Origin: JBEVJK01 sp040510195
GTDB lineage: Bacteria > Pseudomonadota > Alphaproteobacteria > Rhizobiales > Rhizobiaceae
Assembly: GCA_040510195.1 (NCBI GenBank)
Contig: JBEVJK010000042.1
Location: forward strand, 22,766-86,765
DNA: 64,000 bases
Direction: 5' to 3'
The position numbers and the translations under genes are program-made. Numbering within the stretch: the first letter of the stretch is position 1; the number at the start of each line of letters is the position of its first letter. Below are positions 53,260 to 61,591 of the stretch, in pieces. The notes under the pieces are model-generated. The model was given only the letters and a program-made list of their open reading frames with translations, was not told the DNA's origin and ran no database searches.

Positions 53260-54149
53260 GGCACCAGCGGCCCGCCGTCGAACACGCCGCCCGCCGTCAC
53301 ATAGGCATAGCCGCTGTCATTGCCGGGAAGATGCGGGAAGCCGCGGAAATTCAGTGCATTGCCGAAGCGGTCGCGGCAGGTCGCAAACCGTTTGTCGCAT
53401 CCCGCCGTGACCGTGAAGCGGTCGCCCGCGGCGAGCGAGCCCGCCGCGCCGTCGTCGCGCAGCCACAAACCGCTTCCGGCGCCATCGAATCGATGCGCCG
53501 CAACCCTGAAGGTCAGCCCCAGGCTGGCGCCCGACTTCGGGCCGAGCCGCCCGCCCTTGAACCAGCCGTCGGCGAAGCCCTCCAGCCCGGCTGCCTCGAT
53601 CCGCCCGTCTCGCGAAAGCGAAAGCACGCGCCCCTCGCCCGTGAAGCCGGGCCTATCGAGCGCGAAGCGGCAGCGCTGGTCACCCAGCTCGGCATCACAG
53701 CTGCGCCGCACCACCCGGCCGCGCGTTTCGCCGAGTGCCGAGGATGTCGCCACCAGCTCCGCCACGAAGCGATGGTCGCTGGCGGTGATCTTGCCGATCG
53801 TCCCCGTCCGCAGCCGGGCGGGTTGGTTGGGCTCCCGCCAGTTGACGATCAGCGTCTCCACCGTCGCGCCGTCGAACCGGCCGGCCGCGATGTCGGCCTC
53901 GCCGATGCCGTCGGACGACAGCGCGCCCTCGACGTCCATGCTGTCCCCGGCCAGGCCGAGCGTCTCGCGCGCTTCGCTGGCCGTCAGCCCCGATTGTGGC
54001 TCGAACAGGGTGCCGTCGATCGCCAGCGCCCGATCGTGGTCGGTGAAGCCCATCACCGTCCCGTCGCGCCGCGTCAGGCGCCAGCAATGGCAGAGCGTCG
54101 TGACGGTGCCTTCGAAATGTCTCTCCAGCTCGGCTCCGAAGCGGCTCAT
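53256..54149 (-). CDS. GTA g13-like tail hub protein (DUF2163/BR0599 type)
   Basis: The 297-residue protein has the DUF2163 N-terminal domain (TTLCHCWRLTRRDGTVMGFTDHDRAL) and the phage BR0599-type C-terminal domain with the cysteine pairs RRSCDAELGDQRCRF and GCDKRFATCRDRFGNALNFRGFPHLPGND, which bind an iron-sulfur cluster in the RcGTA structure as I recall. It forms part of the distal tail. Both ends overlap neighbours by 4 bp. Confidence 0.92.
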   Translation of the reverse strand: MSRFGAELERHFEGTVTTLCHCWRLTRRDGTVMGFTDHDRALAIDGTLFEPQSGLTASEARETLGLAGDSMDVEGALSSDGIGEADIAAGRFDGATVETLIVNWREPNQPARLRTGTIGKITASDHRFVAELVATSSALGETRGRVVRRSCDAELGDQRCRFALDRPGFTGEGRVLSLSRDGRIEAAGLEGFADGWFKGGRLGPKSGASLGLTFRVAAHRFDGAGSGLWLRDDGAAGSLAAGDRFTVTAGCDKRFATCRDRFGNALNFRGFPHLPGNDSGYAYVTAGGVFDGGPLVP

Positions 54150-54793
54150 GCGAACACCTCCACCAAAGGGATCGACGGGATCTGCCCCGCCTTGAAGCTG
54201 GCGATGCTCGCCTCGATGCGGTCGCCATCGAAGCGCACGGCCACGTCGAACTCGAACCCCGCCGTCACCGCCGCGCCGGCCGAGGGCGTATGCGCCGCCG
54301 CGAACTCCAGCAGACCGGTCAGCCGGTCGACCCCGAACGTCCCCGGCGCGCACTCGCGCCCGTCGACCGCTGCGCGGACCGTTCCGGAGACAGGCTTCTT
54401 GATCTCGCGTCGGTAGGCATCCGCCCCCTCGCCATAGAGCTTGACCAGCTGGAAGCGCCGGCTGGCGCCGTCGCCGGCACCCAGCGCCTGGTCGAGCGGC
54501 TGCGGCGTCTGCCCGGGCCGGCAGGACGCCCAGTCGAACGGGTCGCGGAAGCGAAACGCATGCAGCGAGCCGCGGCGCGCCTCGAAGAAGGCGAGCACCG
54601 CGTTGAGGTCGTCGAGCGAACGCAGGCCGGTCCCGGCGTCGAAGCGGCGCCGCGATTGCGAGAACCGGACGTTGCGGCGTTCGCGTCCGGAAACCATGCG
54701 GACGATTTCGTTGATTCGCTCCGGCCCGCCGGTGGCGCCGAACGAGACGCCGAGCGGGAAGCGCACGTCGTGGAAGGCTGAGAGCTCCGCCAT
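54146..54793 (-). CDS. GTA g12-like distal tail protein (DUF2460)
   Basis: The 215-residue protein has the DUF2460 signature: FPLGVSFGATGGPERINEIVRMVSGRERRNVRFSQSRRRFDAG at the N-terminus, ARRGSLHAFRFRDPFDW, RRFQLVKLYG and PVSGTVRAAVDG. It is the RcGTA g12 homologue, a distal tail component. ATGA overlap with g13. Confidence 0.92.
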   Translation of the reverse strand: MAELSAFHDVRFPLGVSFGATGGPERINEIVRMVSGRERRNVRFSQSRRRFDAGTGLRSLDDLNAVLAFFEARRGSLHAFRFRDPFDWASCRPGQTPQPLDQALGAGDGASRRFQLVKLYGEGADAYRREIKKPVSGTVRAAVDGRECAPGTFGVDRLTGLLEFAAAHTPSAGAAVTAGFEFDVAVRFDGDRIEASIASFKAGQIPSIPLVEVFA

Positions 54794-54805
54794 TGCGCGC
54801 CCCGC

Positions 54806-55351
54806 CTAGAACGTCCGCGCGCCGCGCGAGACCGCGCGCGCCAGCATGCCTGTTACCTGCGCCTCCGACTTGCGGAAGCCCGCGGCGTCGGGCGTCGTCA
54901 CGTTGAACACCACGCTGACGCTGCGCCCGCCCGCGCCGCCCGCCGCCACGCCGAGCCGTCCGTCGGCCGTCCGCTGCAGCGGCAGCACCGCTTCCGGCCC
55001 CGCCTCGCCCATCAGGCCGATGGCGTTGCCGGCCGGGAAATAGCTCGGCTGGGCGACGACGCCGCCCTTGGCGAACGGCAGCACCGCGCCGCCGAGCCCG
55101 CCGGCGACCCTCTGGAAGAGTGAGCTGGCGAGGCCCTGCAAGGGCTTCATGCCCTGTGATAGCGCCATGCCGGCAAGGTTGAGCCCAACCTGCCTCAGCA
55201 CGTCCTCGAGGTCCTTGCCGCTCACCACGGCACTTCTCAGGGCTCCGCCGAGCTCGGCACCGAAGCCGCGGCTCAGCCCTTCCAGCTCGCGCAGCGCCGT
55301 TCGGAACGGCTGCGTGTCGGCCGTGATGGCCACGCTCACCTCGTCGTCCAT
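54806..55351 (-). CDS. GTA g11-like tape-measure protein
   Basis: The 181-residue protein matches short GTA tape-measure proteins: AITADTQPFRTALRELEGLSRGFG, DVLRQVGLNLAGMALSQGMKPLQGL, then AKGGVVAQPSYFP, GLMGEAGPEAVLPLQRTADGRLGV and a C-terminal VVFNVTTPDAAGFRKSEAQV. Its small size suits the short tail of GTA particles. It overlaps the preceding small gene by 16 bp. Confidence 0.9.
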   Translation of the reverse strand: MDDEVSVAITADTQPFRTALRELEGLSRGFGAELGGALRSAVVSGKDLEDVLRQVGLNLAGMALSQGMKPLQGLASSLFQRVAGGLGGAVLPFAKGGVVAQPSYFPAGNAIGLMGEAGPEAVLPLQRTADGRLGVAAGGAGGRSVSVVFNVTTPDAAGFRKSEAQVTGMLARAVSRGARTF

Positions 55352-55572
55352 GCGTCCTTGCCTCCATCGGGAAACAGTCTCATCAATCGCGCCAGGTCAC
55401 CGGCATCGGGCGGTTCCCCATGCGCCGGCAGCAGGGCGCACGCCGCGCGCTCGAATTCGCGCGGCGTCATCGCCCAGAAGTCCTCGGTTCCAAGCCGCAG
55501 CAGGCCGAGGCCCATGGTCATCGCCGCGTCCCGGGGGAACGGCGCCGCCCGACGGCCGGCTGCGGCATTCAA
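55336..55572 (-). CDS. GTA g10.1-like tail assembly chaperone (rcc01693 type)
   Basis: The 78-residue protein has the rcc01693-family pattern LGLLRLGTEDFWAMTPREFERAACAL followed by PPDAGDLARLMRLFPD. It is the small tail assembly protein between g10 and g11. Its start overlaps the g10 stop (55569-55572), and its stop overlaps g11. Confidence 0.85.
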   Translation of the reverse strand: MNAAAGRRAAPFPRDAAMTMGLGLLRLGTEDFWAMTPREFERAACALLPAHGEPPDAGDLARLMRLFPDGGKDAWTTR

Positions 55573-55904
55573 GGGTTTGCCGGGTCCCCCGTCGTCGTGC
55601 CGAACGTCGCCGTCAGCACGCCGGCGACGGCCTTGACGAGCGCTGCCGCGCCGCCGGCCGCCGCCATCCGCGCCACCGCGTCGTCGGCGATGTCGTGCCC
55701 CGCGCCCCTCAGCCCCGCCCCGAGGACCCGGATCAGATCGCCGGCCGAAAGCCGCCCGCGCGAGAAGCGTTCGACGAGCGCGCCCAAATCGTCGGCCTCG
55801 TAGGCCGCCTCCAGTTCGGCCAGCGCGCCGAGCGTCAGGCGCAGCCGATACTGTCTGCCGTCGAGCTCGACCGGCACCTCGCCGCGCCGCTTGTTGACCG
55901 CCAT
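55569..55904 (-). CDS. GTA g10-like tail protein
   Basis: The 111-residue protein has the GTA_gp10 motif: NKRRGEVPVELDGRQYRLRLTLGALAELEAAYEADDLGALVERF, then AGDLIRVLGAGLRGAGHDIADDAVARM. The ATG at 55904 overlaps the g9 stop; a GTG three bases earlier is possible. It corresponds to RcGTA g10, probably a tail chaperone. Confidence 0.9.
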   Translation of the reverse strand: MAVNKRRGEVPVELDGRQYRLRLTLGALAELEAAYEADDLGALVERFSRGRLSAGDLIRVLGAGLRGAGHDIADDAVARMAAAGGAAALVKAVAGVLTATFGTTTGDPANP

Positions 55905-56317
55905 CACAGCGCCGCGAAGCTCAGCGCGCCGGCCGATTCCAGCGCCATCTCGAAGCTGACGGCGCCGTCATGGGCGCCCTGGTATTCGAGCCCGGTGATC
56001 AGGAACGGGCCCTCCAGCGTGCCGAAGTCCGGCAGTGCGAGCTGGCACCGCATGACCTCGCCGGCGAAGAAGAAGGCGCGTATCATCGCGTCGGACTCGG
56101 CGTCCTTGAACACGCCGGACCCGCTGAGCGAGGCGCGCTGCACGCCGCTCCCGGCGATCAGCTCGCGCCATCGCCCCGCCGACTCGGCGTCGGTGACGTC
56201 GACTGTCTCGCTGTTGAAGGCCAGTCGCTTGGATCGCAGTCCCGCCACCGTCACGAAGCTGCCATAGCCGTCCGATTCGATCTTGAGCAGAAGGTCCTTG
56301 CCACGCTGTGCTGCCAT
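55904..56317 (-). CDS. GTA g9-like major tail tube protein
   Basis: The 137-residue protein is a TP901-1-type tail tube protein: AQRGKDLLLKIESDGYGSFVTVAGLRSKRLAFNSETVDVTDAESAGRWREL and GLEYQGAHDGAVSFEMALESAGALSF. AGGAG precedes the ATG at 56317. A 294-bp gap separates it from g8, the largest gap within the tail genes. Confidence 0.93.
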   Translation of the reverse strand: MAAQRGKDLLLKIESDGYGSFVTVAGLRSKRLAFNSETVDVTDAESAGRWRELIAGSGVQRASLSGSGVFKDAESDAMIRAFFFAGEVMRCQLALPDFGTLEGPFLITGLEYQGAHDGAVSFEMALESAGALSFAAL

Positions 56318-56611
56318 GCGTCTCTCCTGAGTGATAGGGTTTCGGTCCCGGCACTGTTGTGTCCGAGGTCGGGCGATTGCGCTAATGCGGGAAAGTACAG
56401 GTTGCGCGTGCGTGCGCCTCGGCGCCAGGATCGACCAAGCGGCCAGCTGCCCCCCAGAACCATCGTCATCCTTGGGCTTGACCCGAGGACCCATCCCTCA
56501 CAGCCCTCGCCGGTCGGGCGAACGGTCGCTGCGGGCGTCCTCACTGCCCCTGCTGCACCAATGGCGAATGTCTGCTAGCCGCGACCGACCGGCCGCCCCT
56601 CGTCGCATCGT
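56318..56611. other. Gap between GTA g8 and g9 genes, mostly noncoding
   Basis: The 294 bp between the g8 stop and g9 start hold only shadow ORFs plus the palindrome at 56463-56495. Unlike the other junctions in the cluster, this one is not tightly packed, so it could contain an internal promoter. Confidence 0.5.
56463..56495. repeat. Alphaproteobacterial intergenic palindrome
   Basis: The stretch reads cgtcatCCTTGGG-cttga-CCCGAGGaccca: a 7-bp stem with one G-T pair and a 5-nt loop. Near-identical 'gtcatcctcgggcttgacccgaggatcca' type elements are, as I recall, scattered through intergenic space of many alphaproteobacteria. Only one copy lies in this window, so repeat status rests on memory. 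Confidence 0.65.
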
Positions 56612-57025
56612 TCACGGCTGCCGCTGTGGCTCGCTCAAGGCCCGGAACCTGAGCAGGCCGTGATGCACCGACAGGTCTTCGTCGTGGCGCGCTTCGGCGA
56701 ATTCGAGCGTCAGGTCGACGAGATGCTCCGTCTCGAGCGGCAGCCGCGCCCCTTCCAGCACCGTGCGCGCCGCCTCCATGACCGCCAGCGTCTCCTTCTT
56801 GCCCTTGGCCTTCGACCACACATGCAGGGTGAAGAGCTGCTCCGTGCCGCTCTCGGTTCCCGTGCTCCAGTCGTAGAGGCTGGTGCGGCCGAACGTGACA
56901 TAGGGAAACGGCGTCGCCGCCGGCGGCTGGTCGTAGACCCTCTCGCCGATCAGCGCCGACAGCGCCGCGTCCGCCGTCAACGCCTCGAACACGGCCTTTT
57001 GCAGCTCAGCGGCCGGCGCGCCCAT
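56612..57025 (-). CDS. GTA g8-like tail terminator protein (DUF3168)
   Basis: The 137-residue protein has the DUF3168 pattern: ELQKAVFEALTADAALSALIGERVYD, PFPYVTFGRTSLYDWSTGT and TLHVWSKAKGKKETLAVMEAARTVLEG. It would close the tail tube at the head end. AGGAGGG lies 7 nt before the ATG at 57025 (1 nt before a second ATG at 57031), so 57025 is chosen. Confidence 0.9.
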   Translation of the reverse strand: MGAPAAELQKAVFEALTADAALSALIGERVYDQPPAATPFPYVTFGRTSLYDWSTGTESGTEQLFTLHVWSKAKGKKETLAVMEAARTVLEGARLPLETEHLVDLTLEFAEARHDEDLSVHHGLLRFRALSEPQRQP

Positions 57026-57200
57026 CCGCATCCCTCCTGCGCGGCTCCCTTCGCGGCGCGTGGGGGCGCCGCGGCGGTGCCGCCTTCGCTGTTGCACGCC
57101 GCCGACGGTAGCGGTCTTCGGCCTCGTCCGCCAGGGCATGGGCCTTGCCCCTGAGCGCCCGGACCATGCCCTCGAGCGTCAGCGCCACGGTGAGTTTCAT
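57006..57200 (-). CDS. Small basic GTA-cluster protein between g7 and g8
   Basis: A 64-codon ORF starts at ATG 57200, overlapping the g7 stop (57197-57200), and ends 20 bp inside g8. The N-terminus MKLTVALTLEGMVRALRGKA is well formed; the tail is Arg/Ala/Pro-rich. The overlaps at both ends are the style of the rest of the cluster, which supports translation. No family is recognised. Confidence 0.55.
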   Translation of the reverse strand: MKLTVALTLEGMVRALRGKAHALADEAEDRYRRRRATAKAAPPRRPHAPRREPRRRDADGRAGR

Positions 57201-57538
57201 GCCACCTCCCCGGTTTCCTCGACCTGGCAGACCAGATAGCGGCCGCTCTGGTCCGGGTCGTACGCGGTGAGGATCAGGAACGCCCGCTGCCGCCGCTTGA
57301 GCCGCATGCCGATTCTCACCCCGTCGCGGTGGCGCAGCGTCACCTGGTGAGTGACCGTCGCCAGCCGCTGGTCGGCGCTGGTCACGCTTCGCGCCCGCAC
57401 CGGCTCCACCATGCCGTGGACGAGCGCCACCTCCCGCCATGCTTCGCCGTGGCCGCCGAGCCCGTCGCCGACGGGCGTCGCCGCCTGCAGCGAGAAGGCG
57501 TGTCGCAACCGGCCGGGGTCGATGAGCAGCATGCCCAT
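57197..57538 (-). CDS. GTA g7-like head-tail adaptor (stopper)
   Basis: The 113-residue protein has a phage head-tail joining domain: DPGRLRHAFSLQAATPVGDGLGGHGEAWREVALVHGMVEPVRARSV, then HQVTLRHRDGVRIGMRLK and LILTAYDPDQSGRYLVCQVEE. It corresponds to RcGTA g7. The start overlaps the g6 stop in ATGA. Confidence 0.92.
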   Translation of the reverse strand: MGMLLIDPGRLRHAFSLQAATPVGDGLGGHGEAWREVALVHGMVEPVRARSVTSADQRLATVTHQVTLRHRDGVRIGMRLKRRQRAFLILTAYDPDQSGRYLVCQVEETGEVA

Positions 57539-58119
57539 CACAGCCGCCGCGGCTGGTAGAAGGCGACGAGCCGCTCGAAGCCGGCCGGGTAAACGCCCGG
57601 CCGGCCCTCGCTGCCCGTCGGGCCGCGCACCTCGTGCCAATGCGCGGCCAGGATGAGCACCGCGCGCCGCAGCGGATCGGGCACGTCGACGCCGGCTTCG
57701 CCGAATCCCGCCTGCAGCTCGACCTCCAGCCGATGCCCCGGCGGCAACGCCGCCGGCGGCTGCTGGGCGAAGTGGAGCCTTGCCGGCCGCGGCACCGGGT
57801 CGAGCACGCACGACCCGGCCGGCAGCGCGGCACTCTCCCCGTCCGCCTTGCGCAGCGTCGCGGCGAGCACGGCGGTGAGCGGGTGCAGCGCAACCGCCGC
57901 CGTGCCGCCGGGCGGCCAGCCGTCGAGCGACAGGCGGAAGCGCTGCGTGATCAGCGCCAGGCCCGTCGCCTGCTCGACTTCGACCCGTGCCGCGCGGATC
58001 AGTCCCGACAACAGCGCCGCGTCGCTGTCGCCTTCGTCGAGCCGCAGGAAGGCCCTCAGCTCGGCCGCACTCACCGGCTCCACGGCCGGCTCCATTGTCC
58101 GCACCAGGCCCTTCGCCAC
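57538..58119 (-). CDS. GTA g6-like head-tail connector (adaptor)
   Basis: The 193-residue protein resembles phiE125 gp8/g6 connectors: EPVSAAELRAFLRLDEGDSDAALLSGLIRAARVEVEQATGLALITQRF and VPDPLRRAVLILAAHWHEVRG...YPAGFERLVAFYQPRRL. It joins portal and tail. It begins 1 bp after the capsid gene stop. Confidence 0.92.
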   Translation of the reverse strand: MAKGLVRTMEPAVEPVSAAELRAFLRLDEGDSDAALLSGLIRAARVEVEQATGLALITQRFRLSLDGWPPGGTAAVALHPLTAVLAATLRKADGESAALPAGSCVLDPVPRPARLHFAQQPPAALPPGHRLEVELQAGFGEAGVDVPDPLRRAVLILAAHWHEVRGPTGSEGRPGVYPAGFERLVAFYQPRRL

Positions 58120-58120
58120 C

Positions 58121-59377
58121 TCACGCGACCCCGAACCGGATCAGCTTGATGGCGTCGAAGTCCTGCACCCCGCCGCCCACCCGCTTGGTCGTGTAGAACA
58201 GCACGTAGGGCTTGGCCGAGTATGGGTCGCGCAGCACATGCACGCCGCGCCGGTCGACCACCAGATAGCCGCGCTGGAAGTCGCCGAAGGCGATCGCCGC
58301 GGCGTCCGGGGCGACGTCCGGCATCTCCTCGGCCTCCACCAGTGGAAACCCCATCAGCATGGCCTTCTGCCCGACGGCCGCCGGCGGCTGCCACAGATAG
58401 TTGCCGTCGGCATCCTTCAGCTTGCGCAGCATCGCCTGCGTGCGCCGGTTCATCACCCAATGGGCATTCTGCCGATAGCCGGCCTTCAGCGCGTAGATCG
58501 CCTCGATCAGCCTGTCGGACGGGTGCTCTTCGGGCAGCGCGCCAGCCACGCCGGTGACCACCGCCCCCAGGCTCCCCCAGGCCCACGAGCCCTCCTCCAC
58601 GACCGGATAGTCGAGGAAGCCGCGCGGCTTGTTGACGCCGTCGCCGGTCACGAAGGCTGCCGCTTCCTGCTCGGCGAACGCCGTCTCCACCTCGCCCGAG
58701 ATCCATTGGTCGAGATCGACGGCGCTGTCCTCCAGCAGGGATGCCGTCGCGGCCGGCATGGCGTAGAGCTCCATCGTCGGGAACTGCAGCTTGGTGAGCT
58801 GCGGCGAAGCGGTCTGCGGCCTCGCCGCCGTTTCGCCGACCCAGCCGGTCGCCGGGCCGGAAAGCGCGAAGGGCTTCTTCAGCACCGCGCCCGAAACCGT
58901 CCTCACCCCCGCGATGCCGCGGATCGGCGACAGCTGGGAAAGCCGCTTGCCGATGGCCGCCTCGGTCTCCGGGGGCACCAGGTAGCCGCCGTCCTGCGGC
59001 GAGCCGAGCGACATCGCCTTGCTGTCGAGACCCCGCAGCGCCGCCTCGTCGCCGCGCCGCACATAGGCCTCGAACGCCTGCTTGTGCTCGCTCGGCAACG
59101 CCTCGCCGCACGCCGGCGACAGCGCCGGCCGTGCTTCCTTCAGCATCAGCTGGTCGAGCCGCGCCTGCTGCGTGCCGAGCATCCGCTCCACGCGGTCCAT
59201 CTGCTCCCTGGTGACCACGTCGGCGCTCATCCGCCTCTCGAGCTGCGCCAGGCGGTCGTCATTGGCCTGCCGGAAGGCTTCGTGGAGGCGCATGATCTCC
59301 TCATGCGACGCCGGCGCTTGCGGCGTTCCGAAGGCCTTGGTCTCGGCGGCGTAGTCGGTGGGGACTGTGTCGTTCAT
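58121..59377 (-). CDS. GTA g5-like major capsid protein (HK97 fold)
   Basis: The 418-residue protein has a coiled-coil scaffold (delta) domain (HEEIMRLHEAFRQANDDRLAQLERRM...RVERMLGTQQARLDQLMLK) that would be cut by the g4 protease, then the HK97 capsid domain: GGYLVPPETEAAI, WVGETAARPQTASP, ELYAMPAATASLLEDSAVDLDQWISGEVETAFAEQEAAAFVTGDG, NKPRGFL and GYLVVDRRGVHVLRDPYSAKPYVLFYTTKRVGGGV. The ATG at 59377 overlaps the g4 stop; the longer ORF is a g4 shadow. Confidence 0.96.
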   Translation of the reverse strand: MNDTVPTDYAAETKAFGTPQAPASHEEIMRLHEAFRQANDDRLAQLERRMSADVVTREQMDRVERMLGTQQARLDQLMLKEARPALSPACGEALPSEHKQAFEAYVRRGDEAALRGLDSKAMSLGSPQDGGYLVPPETEAAIGKRLSQLSPIRGIAGVRTVSGAVLKKPFALSGPATGWVGETAARPQTASPQLTKLQFPTMELYAMPAATASLLEDSAVDLDQWISGEVETAFAEQEAAAFVTGDGVNKPRGFLDYPVVEEGSWAWGSLGAVVTGVAGALPEEHPSDRLIEAIYALKAGYRQNAHWVMNRRTQAMLRKLKDADGNYLWQPPAAVGQKAMLMGFPLVEAEEMPDVAPDAAAIAFGDFQRGYLVVDRRGVHVLRDPYSAKPYVLFYTTKRVGGGVQDFDAIKLIRFGVA

Positions 59378-59853
59378 CTGCAGCGTTCCTTTCGGTTGGG
59401 GGGAGTAATGAAGCGGGTGCCCGACGCCGCCGCGACACCGCCTTCGAGGCGGAAGACGCGGGCGCCCGGCATCATTGGGAAGGTGACGATCGAGATTTCC
59501 CACAGGTCGGCCTCGAGAATGCGCCGCGCTCCGGCCGCCGCGTCGCGGCGCGCCCGCGCGGTGCGGAAGCCGATCGAGAGTCCGTCCAGCGCGCCTTGGC
59601 CGATCAGCTCGGCGAGCTCGCGCGCCCGCGCCACGCCGCCCGCCAGTCGGCCGCGAACGAAGAGCCCGTGCGCATCCTCGAAGATGTCGGTCCACACGCC
59701 GACCGGCTGGCCGGGATCGTGCTGGAAGAGCATGCGGATGCCGGCCGCCCCGCGCCGGCTGAGCGAGGCCGCGAACGCGCCCCGCTCGACGATGTCTCGC
59801 GACAGGTCGGGCCGGCCGAACAGGCTGGCATAGCCGCTGATCAGTCCGCTCAT
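59374..59853 (-). CDS. GTA g4-like HK97 prohead protease
   Basis: The 159-residue serine protease matures the capsid. It shows the HK97 protease features GYASLFGRPDLSRDIVERGAFAASL, catalytic His in MLFQHDPGQPVG, Ser in ALDGLSIGFRTARARRD, and the acidic region LEADLWEISIVTFPMMPGARV. Both ends overlap neighbours in ATGA. Confidence 0.95.
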   Translation of the reverse strand: MSGLISGYASLFGRPDLSRDIVERGAFAASLSRRGAAGIRMLFQHDPGQPVGVWTDIFEDAHGLFVRGRLAGGVARARELAELIGQGALDGLSIGFRTARARRDAAAGARRILEADLWEISIVTFPMMPGARVFRLEGGVAAASGTRFITPPNRKERCR

Positions 59854-60191
59854 TGCCCGTCCTCCTCGCCGCGCGAAGCGGCTGCGCCGCGCGCCCGCTC
59901 CAGCCAGCGCCAGCCGAGCCCCAGCGCCCACCACGCCGACAGGCTCGCCGCCGCCGAGCCCATCAGCATCAGCTCGCCGCCGCCGAGCGCGTCGACGACG
60001 TCGAGCTCGGTGGCGATCTTCACGCCGGCGGTGCCGCCGAACACCAGGCCCGACACCAACCCCACGGCGAACCGCAGCGCTGCCTCGCGCCGCCGCTTGG
60101 GCAGCATGAAGGCCAGCGAAACCGCCGAACCGGCGACCGCGCCGGTGCCCTTCGCCGCCCACAGCCAGGCGGCCTCTGAAATGTCCGTCAT
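59850..60191 (-). CDS. GTA g3.5-like small membrane protein (DUF6107 type)
   Basis: The 113-residue protein has two to three hydrophobic segments (WAAKGTGAVAGSAVSLAFMLP, FAVGLVSGLVFGGTAGV, LMGSAAASLSAWWALGLGW) and starts MTDISEAAWLWAAKGTGA, which I associate with the DUF6107 family in rhizobial GTA clusters. It sits where RcGTA has g3.5. It may be a pinholin-like or accessory protein; function unknown. Confidence 0.8.
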   Translation of the reverse strand: MTDISEAAWLWAAKGTGAVAGSAVSLAFMLPKRRREAALRFAVGLVSGLVFGGTAGVKIATELDVVDALGGGELMLMGSAAASLSAWWALGLGWRWLERARGAAASRGEEDGQ

Positions 60192-60219
60192 GATCCTCGA
60201 GCCCCGCTGTTGCCGGTGT

Positions 60220-61416
60220 TTAAGCCTCGTCGCCCGCGCCGGCCGGCGTGCGGCGCGGCGGATAGCCGACCGCCTCGCGCTTCTCGTCGTCGCTCAGGAA
60301 GCCGGCGCGCCCGAGCCGCGCCCACAGCGCCTCGCGCTCCGCCGACAGGCCCTCGATCTGGTCGGCGTCGAACCACAGCCTGAGCTCTTCGCCGAACACC
60401 TGCGACAGCCAGGGCGACAGGTCGCCGGCGGTGCGCGCGATCAGCGGCAGCACGGTCAGCCGGTAGAACGCCCGGTTGGCCTCGGCATAGTTGGCATAGG
60501 TGTTGTCGCCGGGGATGCCGAGCAGCATCGGCGGCACGCCGAAGGCCAGCGCGATGTCGCGGCTGGCAGCGTTCTTCGCCTCGATGAAGTCCATGTCCTT
60601 GGGCGTCAGGCTCATCGCCTGCCAGGCGAGCCCGCCTTCGAGCAGCAGCGGCCGCCCGGCGCGGCCGGCACCTGCATAATTGTCCTGAAGCTCCGTCTTG
60701 AGCCGGTCGAACTGCTCCTCGGAAAGGTTGCCGCCCTCCTTCGGCTGGTAGACCAGCGCTCCGGACGGCCGTGCCGAATTGTCGAGCAGCGCCTTGTTCC
60801 AGCGCCCCGCCGCATTGTGCGTGTCGAGCGCCGTCAGCGCCGCCTCCAGCGGCGCAAAGCCGTAGTGATCGTCCAGCGGATGGTAGAGGCTGAGCTGCAG
60901 CGCCCGGCCCGCGCCGCCGGCCGCCAGGTCGAGCCGCCGCCGCTCGGCCCCGCTCCGGTAGTCGAGCGCCAGCGGCCACCCTTTGCGGTCGGTCACCACC
61001 GTCACCCGGTCGGCCCTGAGCAGATGCAGCTCGCGCGCACCGCCCGCCGCCTCCGCCAACTCCAGATAGGCGTTGCCGGCCAGAAGCAGGCTGCCGTAGA
61101 GCGCCTCGCGGAAACTGCCGCCGGCCTGCCGCAGATTGGGCCGCGCGAGCAGGTCGAGCGCGGCGTGGCGGGCAAGCTCGTCCGCCCTGCGATAGAGAAG
61201 CCATGGCACCGCGGCCGCCGCCTCGGCCACCAGCCGCACCGAACGGTGGACGACCGGGTTCAGCATGTAGCCCTGGCGGGCGAGCGTCGCGAAGTCGCGC
61301 CGCGACCATTGCGTCTCGCCATGCCCGGCAAAGGCCAGGAAGCCCTGCAGCGGATCGCTTTTGCGCTGCGGCGGCGCCGCCGAGCTCTGTGTCTTCCACG
61401 GCCAGCTCAACGCCAT
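60220..61416 (-). CDS. GTA g3-like portal protein (HK97 family)
   Basis: The 398-residue protein forms the DNA gate of the head. Motifs include YMLNPVVHRSVRLVAEAAAAVPWLLYRR, GNAYLELAEA, HYGFAPLEAALTALDTHNAAGRWNKALLDNSARPSGALVY and NAASRDIALAFGVPPMLLGIPGDNTYANYAEANRAFYRLTVLPL. AAGGAG precedes ATG 61416. Upstream is a divergent plus-strand RibD-like gene, so g3 and later genes may need their own promoter in the 175-bp gap. Confidence 0.95.
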   Translation of the reverse strand: MALSWPWKTQSSAAPPQRKSDPLQGFLAFAGHGETQWSRRDFATLARQGYMLNPVVHRSVRLVAEAAAAVPWLLYRRADELARHAALDLLARPNLRQAGGSFREALYGSLLLAGNAYLELAEAAGGARELHLLRADRVTVVTDRKGWPLALDYRSGAERRRLDLAAGGAGRALQLSLYHPLDDHYGFAPLEAALTALDTHNAAGRWNKALLDNSARPSGALVYQPKEGGNLSEEQFDRLKTELQDNYAGAGRAGRPLLLEGGLAWQAMSLTPKDMDFIEAKNAASRDIALAFGVPPMLLGIPGDNTYANYAEANRAFYRLTVLPLIARTAGDLSPWLSQVFGEELRLWFDADQIEGLSAEREALWARLGRAGFLSDDEKREAVGYPPRRTPAGAGDEA

Positions 61417-61591
61417 GCCGGTCTCCTTTCCGCCTGAGGCATCCTCGTTTCGAAATCGTCGAGCGCGCGGCGTCACCGCCTCGAGGGCCTCCCGTCGCCT
61501 TCTCGCAGTCCACAACTCGCCCCCGCCCTTGCCGCCTCGGCTGCCGTCCTATCTTGAGAGGCGAGACGAACGGTTTCCCGGGAGGCAAGGG

